Assembly: GCA_911728435.2 (NCBI GenBank)
Contig: OU452204.1
Span: 15,748,001-15,812,000, forward strand
Direction of reading: 5' to 3'
DNA: 64,000 nucleotides
Origin: Apoderus coryli
Lineage: Eukaryota; Arthropoda; Insecta; Coleoptera; Attelabidae
Shown here: in pieces, positions 12,314 to 23,246 of the stretch
Layout: every line of letters starts with the position of its first letter
Numbering within the stretch: the first letter of the stretch is position 1
Translations under genes and position numbers: made by a program
The notes under the pieces: generated by a model
Seen by the model: the letters and a program-made list of their open reading frames with translations, nothing else
What the model was told of the DNA's origin: nothing
Databases searched by the model: none

Positions 12314-14662
12314 CGAGGGTTGGCTTTTATATTTCGGGATTAGAGAACAAAAACAAATATTAATCATCAAAAATCACTTTATTGTTCTTCAAAATATTTC
12401 TCATGAAGATTTATACACTTTTGCATGCGTTTGAACCAATTGTCGAAGCACTTTTGCCACTCTGATTGAGGTATCTCCAAAACATCCATTCTGAATGCAG
12501 CAACCGCTTCTTCAGGTGTCGAAAAACTATGACCTCTCAGTTTGTTATTTACGTACGGGAATAAAAAGAAGTTATTCGGTGTCAAGTCAGGACTATACGT
12601 CGGATGACTCATCAAATCGATGTTTTGGGTGCTCAAAAATGCAGTTCTTGGAGCCGATGTGTGAGAGCTCGCATTGTCGTGGTGAAGAGTGATCCGTCTT
12701 CGGCGGTTGGTTTTCCTGATTTCTTGGAAGACAACTGGCAAACAAATGGTTGTGCACCACTCAGAATTGACTGTTCTGCGTTGTTCTAGTGGCATGGTTG
12801 CGACATGTCCAGTTTTTCCGAAAAAATAGGCGACCATTTGCTTGGAACTGCTTCGTGCACGAACAACTTTTGTTCGATTTGGCTCATCTTGAAACACCCA
12901 TACAGTCGACTATGCTGTTTAATTTCAGGCTCATAGGCGTAAATCCACGATTCATCACCTGTCACGATGTCATAGACGTATTTCGAAGCACGGCGATCGT
13001 ATTTTTTGAGCATTTCTTTTGACCAATCGACACGAGCCTTTTTTTGAGCGATTGACAAATTGTGTGGGATCCAACGTGAACAAATTTTTTTGTTTATTTA
13101 TTTATTTACTATTAGAAATACAAACAGATTACAAAAGAATCCACAACAGTATTCACAATATAATACAAGTTTCTGACGAATGTATTTATCAAAAAAAAAA
13201 AAAAAATTCAAAATATACATAAAATGAAGAATTTATTTACTTAAGCCTAAATATTACATTAAATAAACACAATACTACCCAATAAAAAGAAAAAACAAAA
13301 CAAAAAACCACCTACATGAACAGACCCCTCACAAACGACCTAAACCGAGCCAAGGATATTTCAAACAAGTCTATGTCAGCACGATACAAATTACATGTTC
13401 GCAAAATGCGACAGATAGGCGAATTCCTTCCCGAGTTTGTTCTTCTAAAAGGAATTGCAAAGATTTCATGTGACCTCAACATATGCGCAGGTTCATTAAA
13501 TTCAATGTCATTATATATTGATGGAGAATCCAAAAATCCATTCAGAATTTTAAACACAAATATCAGATCGGACACCTTTCTTCTGTTTTCCAATGACAAA
13601 ATACTATACCTGCGCATATTGGGTTCATAATTACCTCTTTGCAGAATTATATTTGACTTAAAACTTAAGTATCTAAGAAATTTATGTTGAATGCTCTCCA
13701 ATCTCTGCTTATATATTAAATACAGGAGGTTCCAGACTGTTGTAGCAAAAGTCTACTTGCTATGTACAAATGCATAGTATAACTTCAATAAAGTTTTAGG
13801 ATGCTTAAAGGATTTGCTATTTCTCACCACGAAACCAAGCAGTTCATTCGAAGAGTTGATTAGTTTTTCTATGTGATTCTTAAACATCATTTTCGAGTCC
13901 ATGATTACACCTAGATCCTTTGTCTCTGATACCCGTTCCAGTATAAAATTATCTAATTTATATTCGTATCTAAAACCCTCCCTGTTTCGAGTAAAACTAA
14001 GAGCAAAGCATTTTTCGAGATTCAAAAACAAACTCCTTTGGGAACAATATTCGAACAGATTATTTAAATCATTTTGCAACCTCTGACAGTCACTCAGTGA
14101 AGCTGTTGGAAAGTAAAACTTTAAATCGTCCGCAAAAAGCTTAAATTCAGAGTACTCGAAACAATATTTTATATCAATTATGTACAGAATAAACAGAAGT
14201 GGGCCTAAGTGACTTCCCTGAGCTACCCCAGAAGGGACAGTGAATGAGGCGGATTCATAATTGTTAACAATTTGTTGTTGAAAGTGCAATATTGAATGTA
14301 TGGTATCACCAATGCCTAAGGTTGTCTCAATCTCTTGGTAGGTCATATGACGATCTTGCAATATCAGTTCGCGCAGAGCAGCAATGGTTTTCGGAACACT
14401 GGTTTCTGATGGAGCTTCATCGCCAAAAATTGAATTAAGTTCATCCATGCACTGTTGCTGAGTTATTCCACGTCGAAAGTTGTAAAAAATAATCGCACGA
14501 AAATGTTCATGATTTAATTCCATTTTTGGGCCGAGATGAATCTTTTATGTTACTGTAAACAACACAAATAACGCTCGTATGTCAAAACGTTCTGAGTACG
14601 TATAACCTCAAAATTGTCCAACTTTACGATAGGTGTCTGTCAGTTGCCAATATAAAAGGCGA
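12314..14662 (-). mobile_element. DD34D mariner, copy 2, split by a non-LTR insertion
   Basis: The left terminus starts CGAGGGTTGGC after TA at 12312-12313. The minus strand encodes the catalytic half in two frames. One (12786-13058) has SIAQKKARVDWSKEM and TGDESWIYAYEP. The other (12379-12897) has LHHDNASSHT and SPDLTPNNFFLF. The third catalytic residue is N instead of D. A reverse-transcriptase fragment interrupts the gene at 13092-14281. The N-terminal part resumes at 14282-14523 with an internal deletion that joins EAPSETS directly to VPKTIAA. The right terminus is eroded near 14662. Confidence 0.9.
13092..14281 (-). mobile_element. Non-LTR retrotransposon fragment inserted in mariner copy 2
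   Basis: On the minus strand the RT reads SGVAQGSHLGPLLFILYI, then KLFADDLKFY (intact FADD active site), then DLGVIMDSKMMFKNHI, then LKLYYAFVHSK. The frame shifts to IQHKFLRYLSFKSNIIL and ends FRSFVRGLFM at 13312. A 3' UTR with AAATAAATAAAT-like repeats reaches the mariner junction at about 13092. It is 5'-truncated at 14281, as expected for target-primed integration. The long open frame 13753-14523 is a chance fusion of the mariner N-terminus with this RT. Confidence 0.9.
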
Positions 14663-15164
14663 AGACTTATGGTCACATACTACTACTTATGTATAGATTC
14701 AGTAGTGTTAACAATGCTGTTGGTTATAAATCCTTTCGGAATTTGCAATCGCGGCAATAACAAGCCTCTATTGTACCTAAGATATTTTTATAGTAAAAAA
14801 GTTATAGGTAAACTTAGTACGTATTATATTATTAGTGTGTTTTGACCGCTCGTTCGTGACGGCAAAAATTAAGCGTTTAGTCCTCTAGTAGAGGTGTTAT
14901 TGTACATAGTCGTGGGTGGGGGGTCGATGACCGTATGTCAAGTCCAAGACAAAAGGCCAATAAACAAGAAAAAAAACTGATTTTTCAAAATACTTTCGTA
15001 ATCGCTTTTTAAAAATTATACTATACATTTGTACGATAAAATCAGCCGTTTTCGTGTTTCAAATTTTATATAAGCCAACGTTTACCCTAGCGAAAATCTT
15101 TTGAACGGGTTGTTCATAGCTTAATAGAAACAAATAAAAATTAAATTATAAACAATACCTAAAA
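14663..15164. other. Non-coding DNA, nothing recognised
   Basis: No supported feature. There is a short G-rich stretch near 14907-14925. Confidence 0.45.
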
Positions 15165-15350
15165 CTATACCTTTTTGACACTGTTTGATCTGTTCACACA
15201 CCAGTCCTGCAATGCAGCAGAGTCATTATCTACAATTTGGCGCAATTCAGACTTTCATCAAGATCATTAATAAAAAGAAGAGCAGTAGGAGCCCCAAATT
15301 TAACCCCTGTGGAACTCCAAATGTGGCTAAGTAATTAATCAAATTAAAAG
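15165..15350 (-). pseudogene. Short non-LTR reverse transcriptase relic
   Basis: On the minus strand FGVPQGLNLGLLLLFF is a decayed form of the conserved G-PQGS-LGPLLF block, followed by DSAALQDWCVNRSNSV. Frameshifts and stops break it and the active site is lost. It is too short to place in a clade beyond jockey-like. Confidence 0.7.
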
Positions 15351-15945
15351 CATTATAAGATACTATTTGTATTGTACGGTTTTAACAAATTTTATTGAAT
15401 TTCCTGCTGATATCAACATTATGACATTCACAAAGTTTTATTAAAAAAAAACTGTTAATTTTAAAATATCAAAATATTTCAAACACAAAAGCCTTTTCAA
15501 TGCACCAATGCATCCTTCTATAAAACGTTTATTTTTTTTGCAACAAATTCAGTATAACGCTCAGCTTTAATCAGTGCACTGGAACTCAATACTATCGCAC
15601 ATAAAGTGATTTGAGTGTTGGATTAAAACGAATTTTGTTAAAATTTGTTTTTTCAATTATTATCACATCACTTCAAACCTGTTTTTCTGTTTTATGAATT
15701 TCATATTACATTGGAAACAAATAGGTTGTAAATAACGGAGTAATTAATTTAATTTTAGATTACACTTTTACAAATACAGTTGTTGATGGAAATGTTTTTG
15801 AGCCTCAAAGTATTTACGCAATTGATAAACAAAATTAATTACTACAATTTGTACGGAAATTGTAATTTGTAGAACAACTTTTGAAACGTAGTGAAGCAGC
15901 ATTTCATATAATAAATAATCCTAAAGATAAACGAAATAAATAAAT
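15351..15945. other. Non-coding DNA, nothing recognised
   Basis: AT-rich, without supported features. Confidence 0.5.
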
Positions 15946-15995
15946 GGCAACACTGCAAAAAGTTTCATCAACTTGATAGATCTTCTTTCATTTTA

Positions 15996-18436
15996 CGAGG
16001 ATTGCCTTTTATATTTCGGGATTACAGAACAAAAACAAATATTAATCATCGAAGATCACTTTATTGTTTTTCAACATATTCCCCAAGTAGATCTCTACAC
16101 TTTTGCATGCGTTTGAACCAATTGTCGAAGAACTTTTGCCACTCTGATTGAGGTATCTCCAAAACATGCATTCTGAATGCAGCAACCGCTTCTACAGGTG
16201 TCGAAAAACGTTGACCTCTCGTTTGTGTTTTATGTACGGGAATAAAAAGAAGTCATTCGGTGCCAAGTCAGGACTATACGGCGGATGACTCATCAAATCG
16301 ATGTTTTGGGTGCTCAAAAATGCAGTTGTTTGAGCCGATGTGTGAGAGCTCGCATCGTCGTGGTGAAGAGTGATCCGTCTTCGGTGGTTGGTTTGCCTGA
16401 TTTCTTGGAAGACAACTGGCAAACAAATGGTTGTGTACCACTCAGAATTGACTGTTCTGCGTTGTTCTAGTGGTACGGTTGCGACATGTCCAGTTTTTCC
16501 GAAAAAACAGGCGACCAAATGCTTGGAAGTGCTTCGTGCGCGAACAACTTTTGTTGGTTTTGGCTCATCTTGAAACACCCATACAGTCGACTGCTGTTTA
16601 CTTTCGGGCTCATACGGGTAAATCCACGATTCATCACCTGTCACGATGTCATAGACGCGTTTCGAAGCACCGCGAGCGTATTTTTTGAGCATTTCTTTCG
16701 ACCAATCGGCACGAAGCTTTTTTTGAGCGATTGACAAATTGTGTGGGATCCAACGCGAACAAATTTTTTTGACAGTTGTAACGATTGTTTCAAGTGGCGG
16801 TCGTTACTAGTTGGCGTGTTTTTCGGCGGCTTATTCCTCGGGCGCCAGTTTATTAACGTGGTATGCTCCACGGACACCAGGTAACTCTAGTGGAGATAGT
16901 AATTCCAGGGTCGAGTTTTTAATTCGACGAAAAGAGGGCCTAAGGCTTAGTCCAGGTGTTTTACTAAAGAAAAAACGGGATAACAATTTATTAATTAAAA
17001 TATTTACATTTCATCCGTTCCTAAATAAAATAAAATACATACATAATAATAAAAAATACAAAACGGTAAAATGAATGTCACGGCGCTCGGATTGCAAAAC
17101 GTGCGCGGCCGAGAGGTAGGATATTACCGGGTGTGTTTCTCTACGTGGCAGTGTTACGGTATTTCTTGAAATAACAAAAACGGGTGTCCCTCTGAGATTA
17201 CCACGGTGTTGCCGGTGAGTTTGCCTTGATTCGGGTCGTTAGATCCTGCCAATTAGCTACTGCTAATGTTCCGGGCTCAGGTCTCCACTTCACAGAACAA
17301 ACTCGGCTTAGTACGTAGCCCCGGAACGGTGGTTGGACGGGCAACGGGCTAAGGCGTCTCACGAATGTCGGCGTAGCTTTGACAAACGCAAGAGATCCCC
17401 CGGGTGGTCCGCACGCAGATTCGGGACGTCCAGACACCACAACCCCCTAGTAATGGCAATCTCAGAAATCCTCACACTTACTACTTACTCGTTTTCACTT
17501 GCCACGCTTATACACACTCACCCTTATCCGGTGCTGGCCGCAAACAACACACTGACGTACGCTACCCTTGCGGTTGGACGGTTGATTGCTGCACGGCTGT
17601 TGGCTGGTCGGCTGTTGTCTCCACTCACCACTTCACCACTACTACTGCTGCTGGTCGCTGCCGGTCGTCGACTGACTGTTTCGACGTGGCGATCTGGTAT
17701 TTATTCACCACGGCGCTGTCCCCACTGGCCGGCTTCTCTCTCCCTACCATGATGTCAGCGCGCATCATGTTCACGCACAAGCCACGTCGTTGTTGATCGA
17801 TGCACGGTTGAAACGGTGGGGTATAATACAAGGTGGACGGAATTACGTCAACATATTGAAAGGAAAATACAATACGGATACTATACAGGGTGGATAGAAT
17901 TAAAAAAAGTAACTTCGTTACACAGTCAAATGTTTATGCAATATTGAATGTATGCTAGTCCCACTAATGCCTAAGGTTGTCTCAATCTCTTGATAGGTCA
18001 CATGACGATCTTGCAATATCAGTTCGCGTACAGCATCAATGGTTTTCGGAACAACAACTGATTTTGGACGACCTTCACGAAATTCGTCTTGGAGTGAACT
18101 ACGACCACGATTGAATTCACCATACCATCGATAAACACTGGTCCTTGATGGAGCTTCATCGCCAAAAATTGAATTAAGTTCATCCATGCACTGTTGCTGA
18201 GTTAATCCACGTCGAAAGTTGTAAAAAATAATCGCACGAAAATGTTCACGATTTATTTCCATTTTTGGGCCGAGATGAATCTTTTAAGTTACTGTAAACA
18301 ACACAAATAGCGCTCGTATGTCAAAACGTTCTGAGTAAGTATAACCTCAAAAATGTCCAACTGTACGATAGAGCTGTCAGTTCCCAGATTGCAACACCAG
18401 GGTTGCCAAATCCCGAAATATAAAACGCAACCCGCG
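15996..18436 (-). mobile_element. DD34D mariner, copy 3, interrupted by a solo LTR
   Basis: It starts CGAGGATTGCC after TA (15994-15995) and ends GCAACCCGCG before TA (18437-18438). Without the LTR and its duplication it is about 1.29 kb, normal for mariner. The minus strand encodes the N-terminal half at 17918-18262 (MEINREHFRAIIFYNFRRGL to HSILHKHLTV). The catalytic half is at 16192-16737 (TGDESWIYPYEP, HHDDASSHT, SPDLAPNDFFLF), with all three aspartates present and D34D spacing. A frame lesion near 16225 truncates the C-terminus. The LTR separates the two halves. Confidence 0.93.
16777..17922. mobile_element. Solo LTR (1,146 bp) inside mariner copy 3
   Basis: The segment begins TGTAACGA and ends TTCGTTACA, the TG...CA ends of an LTR, with the outer seven bases inverted (TGTAACG/CGTTACA). 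CAGT flanks it on both sides (16773-16776 and 17923-17926). Removing the LTR and one CAGT restores the GACAGTCAAATG seen in mariner copy 1 at 7318. It is much GC-richer than its surroundings and contains AATAAA-like signals near 17023. A 4-bp duplication fits Ty3/gypsy. The open frames in it (17198-17831) are by-products. No internal retroviral-type gene remains. Confidence 0.9.
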
Positions 18437-18866
18437 TATTAATCTAAGAAAAACTATTGAACAAATCATGGTTACAATATTCTGCCACAAATTTGCTTGA
18501 TTAAATTCCACATTAATTCTTGGCCATAACATATGATCCGATTATATTTAGATGAATCTGAGAAAATAACACGTTGCCAAAAATTATTTGTTTCATTCAT
18601 ATATTTTTTTGCAAACTCTAATCCTTTTTTTTTCGATTAATCATTAACCCCATACTATTTCCAGTCACTGTAGTTATTTTTATTACTGTCGGTAACCTTT
18701 GGCAGGCATGATTTATTATACGTCTTATATACCAGCGAGAAATGTATCAAAAACCGCTGCATTCGATGCCCATTTATAATGTAAAGAGACAAGGAAACGG
18801 ATAGCCCCGGTAGAATCATTAAATTTATATATTTTAAATTAACTTTGAATAAACTATACCCATCTT

Positions 18867-20163
18867 TATATATATATTTTACATTGACTTCAAATACACT
18901 ATACGCGACTATCGCACACTAGGTTCTTAAGTAAACCGGTAGCAGTAAACCACAGTATTATGTAATTGTAACTTGTCAGGCTTGGCTTCCATTAGTGACT
19001 TTTTTGTTAGTTCTCTGTGATTTTTATTTTAATAATTATGAACTAAACTAAAAGACTAACTTCTTTAAGAATACCGTCCATTGAAAATAAATTATTGAGA
19101 GCATTTCAGACTTTAATGAGGCTATCGAAAAGTTTCTACAAATAAGAACAGAATAATGGAATTTTTAAACAATCAATGATAAAAATTAGGACCTCGTATT
19201 TTTTAAATATATGTTACATATATCTCACTGTTTAGTATAGAATTTTATTGTTTTGAAAACCATAAAGCAAGCAGTTAAACATAAATATAGAATTAGATGA
19301 TGATTCTGATAAAAAAAATAATGCAATCACTTATTATAAACAGTTTAAAACAATGTCCTTATCACAATAACTAAATTTAATTTTTTTTTGCCTAATATCA
19401 TCTATGTTGTTCAATCGAGCATCTAGCCATGAATCCTATTATACCGCGAATCCTGACAAACAATGCTAACTTGTTAAGATAACGTGTGTGATCTCGTCAA
19501 ATAGAATAGGATTTAACCACAATACGGGACTTCATTGGGTGTATGCACATTCACTCCCTTTTGTTGTTTACAGAATAGAATTGATTATACAAATAAGAGC
19601 ACAATTCCATTATTAATTATCATTGCTAGACTGACCGCGGTGGATGACATATCCAGAGTTATCATCGTATAAGTTGACGAAACGACATGATACAACAGAC
19701 CATTGTATTATCACAAAGTAATCTATAAAAGTGCCACAAACAATATCAAAAGCTGTCGAATAACTTTTCTTCCTGATATTTTTTTTTTATTTAAGTGTGC
19801 ATTTTTCCGCTTATGGGAGATCTTGAGTAAAACCATGTATTGATTTTTATTTATTTGCAGCTGAACTTGGCCCACTTTTATTTCTTTCTAAAATAAGGAG
19901 GGAAAATATAAAGTGGGTGGAAAAATTCCCGAATTTGGTTTTTTTTTCGTTATAACTTTAAGAGATCGAAATAAGTATGTACCTCTTTAACTTAAAAAAA
20001 AACTTCCTGGATCAACCTCTCCAACTGTAGTCAAATTTCCCGCGATCCTTCCAATTGCTAAACAAACAATGACTTAAGTTTCCCCATACATTTGATTTGA
20101 TCTTGTCTTATCCTCTGCAAATTTAACTGGCGTCACAAACAGTTGTATCTGGAGTTCTGTAGA
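18867..20163. other. Non-coding DNA, nothing recognised
   Basis: AT-rich, without supported genes or repeats up to the satellite boundary. Confidence 0.5.
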
Positions 20164-21361
20164 CAAAAGTCAGAATGATAAACAATTCCGAGTTTTTTAC
20201 AGAATTCGGTAAGAACAGTAATATTTCTGTAAAAAAATCAGAATTCTGTAAAAAACTCGGAATTTTTAAATTCTGAATTTTTCTACAGAATGATTACTGT
20301 TCTGACTTAATTTGCAGAATTCTGTAAAATAACTTTGCAAAATAAATCGGAACAGTAATAATTCTGTAAAAAAAAATTCCGAGTTTTTTACAAATTAAAT
20401 TCCGAGTTTTTTACAAATTTCTGCAAAACAAGTCAGAATAGTAATAATTCTGTAAAAAAAAGTCGGAATTTAAAAATTCCGAGTTTTTTACAGAATTCTA
20501 CAAAATAAGTCAGAACAGTAATAATTCGCAGAATGCTGTAAAAAACGGAATTTTTATCATTCTGCTTTTTTTTACCGAATTTCCTAAAATATACTCGGAA
20601 ATTTTCAATTCTGATTTTTTTTACAGAATAATTAAGATTCTGACTTTTTTGGCATAATTCTGTAAAACACTTGGAATTTTTTTATCATTGTAACTTTTTT
20701 GCAGAATCATGTAAAAAACGAATTTTTTTATCATTCTGCCATTTTTTACAGAATTTCCTTAAAAATATTCGGAATTTTTCAATTCTGATTTTTTTTACAG
20801 AATTATTAATATTCTGACCTTTTTTTGCACAATTCTGTAAAATACTTGGAATTTTTTATCATTGTAACTTTTTTGCAGAATCCTATAAAAAAACGAATTT
20901 TTTATCATTCTGCCTTTTTTACAGAATTTCCTAAAAATTACTCGGAATTTTTGAATTCTGATTTTTATACAGAATTATTAATATTCTAACGTTTTTGCAC
21001 AATTCTGTAAAACACTTCGAATTTTTTACCATTCTGCCTTTTTTACAGAATTTCCTGAGAAATATTCGGAATTTTTGGATTCTGATTTTTTTACAGAATT
21101 ATTAATATTCTGACTTGTTTGCACAATTCTGTAAAACACTTGAAATTTTTTATAATTGTGACTTTTTTGCAGAATCTTGTAAAAAACGAATTTTTTATCA
21201 TTCTGCCTTTTTTACAGAATTTCCTAAAAAATACTCGGAATTTTTCAATTCTGACTTTTTTTACAGAATTATTACTTTAATTTTATTTTATTTTTGGGTT
21301 TTATTTTAGGTTCGATTGAAAAATGTTGTTTTTAAAAAATGGTGTATTTCACCCATCGTCA

Positions 21362-21412
21362 GTTACTACAACGTTTCGGCACTTTAACGTTGCTTTCTTC
21401 AGGTACATTTAT
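21362..21412 (-). ncRNA. Hammerhead-like motif, left arm of core palindrome
   Basis: Read on the minus strand: UAC, CUGAAGA, a hairpin with GCA/UGC pairing, GAAAC, a GUU loop, GUA, then GUA. This matches the order of a type I hammerhead with a minimal stem III and a GUA cleavage triplet. Against activity: stem II is weakened (AAGCA), an extra base lies between CUGAAGA and stem II, and stem I has only about three pairs. Confidence 0.45.
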
Positions 21413-21462
21413 CATTAGGTTTTCTTAAGAAGAAAGAATTTTAAAACAACCTAATGATAAAT

Positions 21463-21515
21463 AATGTACCTGAAGAAGGCAACGTTAAAATGCCGAAACG
21501 TTGTAGTAATAGTAT
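21463..21515 (+). ncRNA. Hammerhead-like motif, right arm of core palindrome
   Basis: CUGAAGA at 21470-21476 is followed by a stem II of GGCA/UGCC, GAAAC at 21495-21499, a GUU loop and GUA. The following GUA can pair with UAC before CUGAAGA. Penelope-like elements are known to carry such minimal hammerheads. The extra A before stem II and the short stem I make activity uncertain. Confidence 0.5.
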
Positions 21516-23246
21516 ATATTTATTTTTAATAAACTGACGATGGGTGAAATACACCATTTTTAAAAAACAACATTTTTCAATCGAACCTAAAAAAAATCCA
21601 AAAATAAAATTAAAGTAATAATTCTGAAAATAAAATCTAGAATTGAAAAATTCCAAGTATTTTTTACGAAACTTTGTAAAAATGGCAGAATGATAAAAAT
21701 TCCGTTTTTTACATGATTCTGCAAAAAAAGTAACAATGATAAAAAAATTTCGAGATTTTTGCAGAATTCTGCGAAAAAGTGAGTTAGTTATAGTAATAAT
21801 TCTGTAAATAAAAAAGTCAGAACAGTAAATTCCCGAGTATTTTTTATGAAATTCGGTAAAAAAATACAGAATGATAAAAATTCCGTTTTCTACATGATTC
21901 TGCAAAAAAAGTAACAATGATAAAAAATTCCGAGATTTTTGCAGAATTCTGCGAAAAAGTGAGTTAGTTATAGTAATAATTCTGTAAATAAAAAAGTCAG
22001 AACAGTAAATTCCCGAGTATTTTTTAGGAAATTCGGTAAAAAAAACAGAACGATAAAAATTCCGTTTTTTACATGATTCTGCAAAAAAAAATAAGAATGA
22101 TAAAAAATTCCGAGATTTTTGCAGAATTCTGCGAAAAAGTGATTTATAGTAATAATTCTGTAAATAAAAAAGTCAGAATAGTAAATTCCCGAGTATTTTT
22201 TAGAAAATTCGGTAAAAAAAAAAAGAGAGAAAGGTCAGAATATTAATAATTCTGTAAAAAAAATCAGAATTGAAAAATTCCGAATATTTTTAAGGAAATT
22301 CTGTAAAAAATGGCAGAATGATAAAAAAATTCGTTTTTTACATGATTCTGCAAAAAAGTTACAATGATAAAAAAATTCCAAGTGTTTTACAGAATTATGC
22401 CAAAAAAGTCAGAATCTTAATTATTCTGTAAAAAAAATCAGAATTGAAAATTTCCGAGTATATTTTAGGAAATTCGGTAAAAAAAAACAGAATGATAAAA
22501 ATTCCGATTTCTACATAATTCTGCAAAAAAAGTAAGAATGATAAAAAACTCCGAGATTTTTGCAGAATTCTGCGAAAAAGTGAGTTATAGTAATAATTCT
22601 GTAAATAAAAAAGAATAGTAAATTCCCGAGTATTTTTTAGGAAATTCGGTAAAAAAAGACAGAATGATAAAAATTCCGTTTTCTACATGATTCTGCAAAA
22701 AAAAGTTAGAATGATAAAAAATTCCGAGATTTTTGCAGAATTCTGCGAAAAAGTGAGTTATAGTAATAATTCTGTAAATAAAAAAGTCAGAACAGTAAAT
22801 TCCCGAGTATTTTTTAGGAAATTCGGTAAAAAAAGACAGAATGATAAAAATTCCGTTTTTTGCAAAAAAAGTTTGCAGTTTTGATAAAAAATTCCGAGAT
22901 TTTTGCAGAATTCTGCGAAAAAGTGATTTATAGTAATAATTCTGTGAATAAAAAAGTCAGAATAGTAAATTCCCGAGTATTTTTTAGGAAATTCGGTAAA
23001 AAAAGACAGAATGATAAAAATTCCGTTTTTTACAGCATTCTGCGAAAAAAATTAGACTAATAAAAAATTCTGAGTTTTGTACAGAATTCTGCAAAAAAAA
23101 GTCACAATGATAAAAAATTCCAAGTGTTTTGCAGAAGGAAATTCTGTAAAAAAGGCAGAATGACAAAAAAATCGTTTTTTAAAGGATTCTGCAAAAAAAA
23201 ATCACAATGATAAAAAATTCCAAGTGTTTTACAGAATTGTGCCCTA

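Larger units (their letters stand above)
15946..18866 (-). repeat. Dispersed repeat copy 2, split by mariner copy 3
   Basis: This is the inverted counterpart of 5955-6486. The short left piece (about 15946-15995) contains AAAGTTTCATC and AGATCTTCTTTCATTTTA. The right piece (18437-18866) contains the same Tc1-like shard in reverse. The two pieces join at a TA in the uninterrupted copy. About 30 bp present in copy 1 is missing from the left piece. Confidence 0.85.
21296..21595. repeat. Core inverted repeat at the centre of the satellite
   Basis: Arms of about 120 bp flank a centre near 21435. The left arm contains TAGGTTCGATTGAAAAATG, CATCGTCAGTT and ACAACGTTTCGGCA. The right arm contains their reverse complements, ending at TCGAACCTA. 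Each arm carries one hammerhead-like motif. This resembles termini of Penelope-like elements, but no reverse transcriptase or GIY-YIG gene is adjacent. Confidence 0.85.
20164..23246. repeat. Giant inverted satellite array with 170-180-bp higher-order units
   Basis: The left arm (20164 to about 21290) is T-rich and the right arm (about 21600-23246) is its A-rich reverse complement. Both are built from sub-repeats around TTCTGTAAAAAA, GATAAAAATTCCG and the palindrome CAGAATTCTG. Higher-order units recur about every 170-182 bp. In the right arm AATTCCCGAGTATTTTTTAG recurs near 21829, 22009, 22186, 22621, 22800 and 22970. In the left arm GAATTATTAATATTCTGAC-like words recur near 20618, 20802, 20970 and 21096. 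Open frames inside it are by-products of the repeat. Confidence 0.9.

Noticed and set aside
12495..13022. Plus-strand open frames opposite the mariner transposase
   Set aside because: They are antisense shadows of the mariner coding strand, and the same shadow recurs at 16285-16734.
13312..13630. Plus-strand frame at 13316-13630 as a gene
   Set aside because: It is antisense to the C-terminal RT frame of the inserted non-LTR element.
17198..17831. Overlapping long open frames on both strands inside the GC-rich segment
   Set aside because: They lie within the solo LTR, show no protein motifs and result from low stop density in GC-rich DNA.
20164..23246. Several 60-158-codon open frames (for example 21441-21917 minus and 22687-23060 plus)
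   Set aside because: Their translations simply repeat the satellite unit (for example EIFAEFCEKV repeatedly), with no independent motif.
20164..23246. CRISPR array reading of the regular repeats
   Set aside because: Repeats are long, diverged, inverted about a centre and have no unique spacers; the host is a eukaryote.
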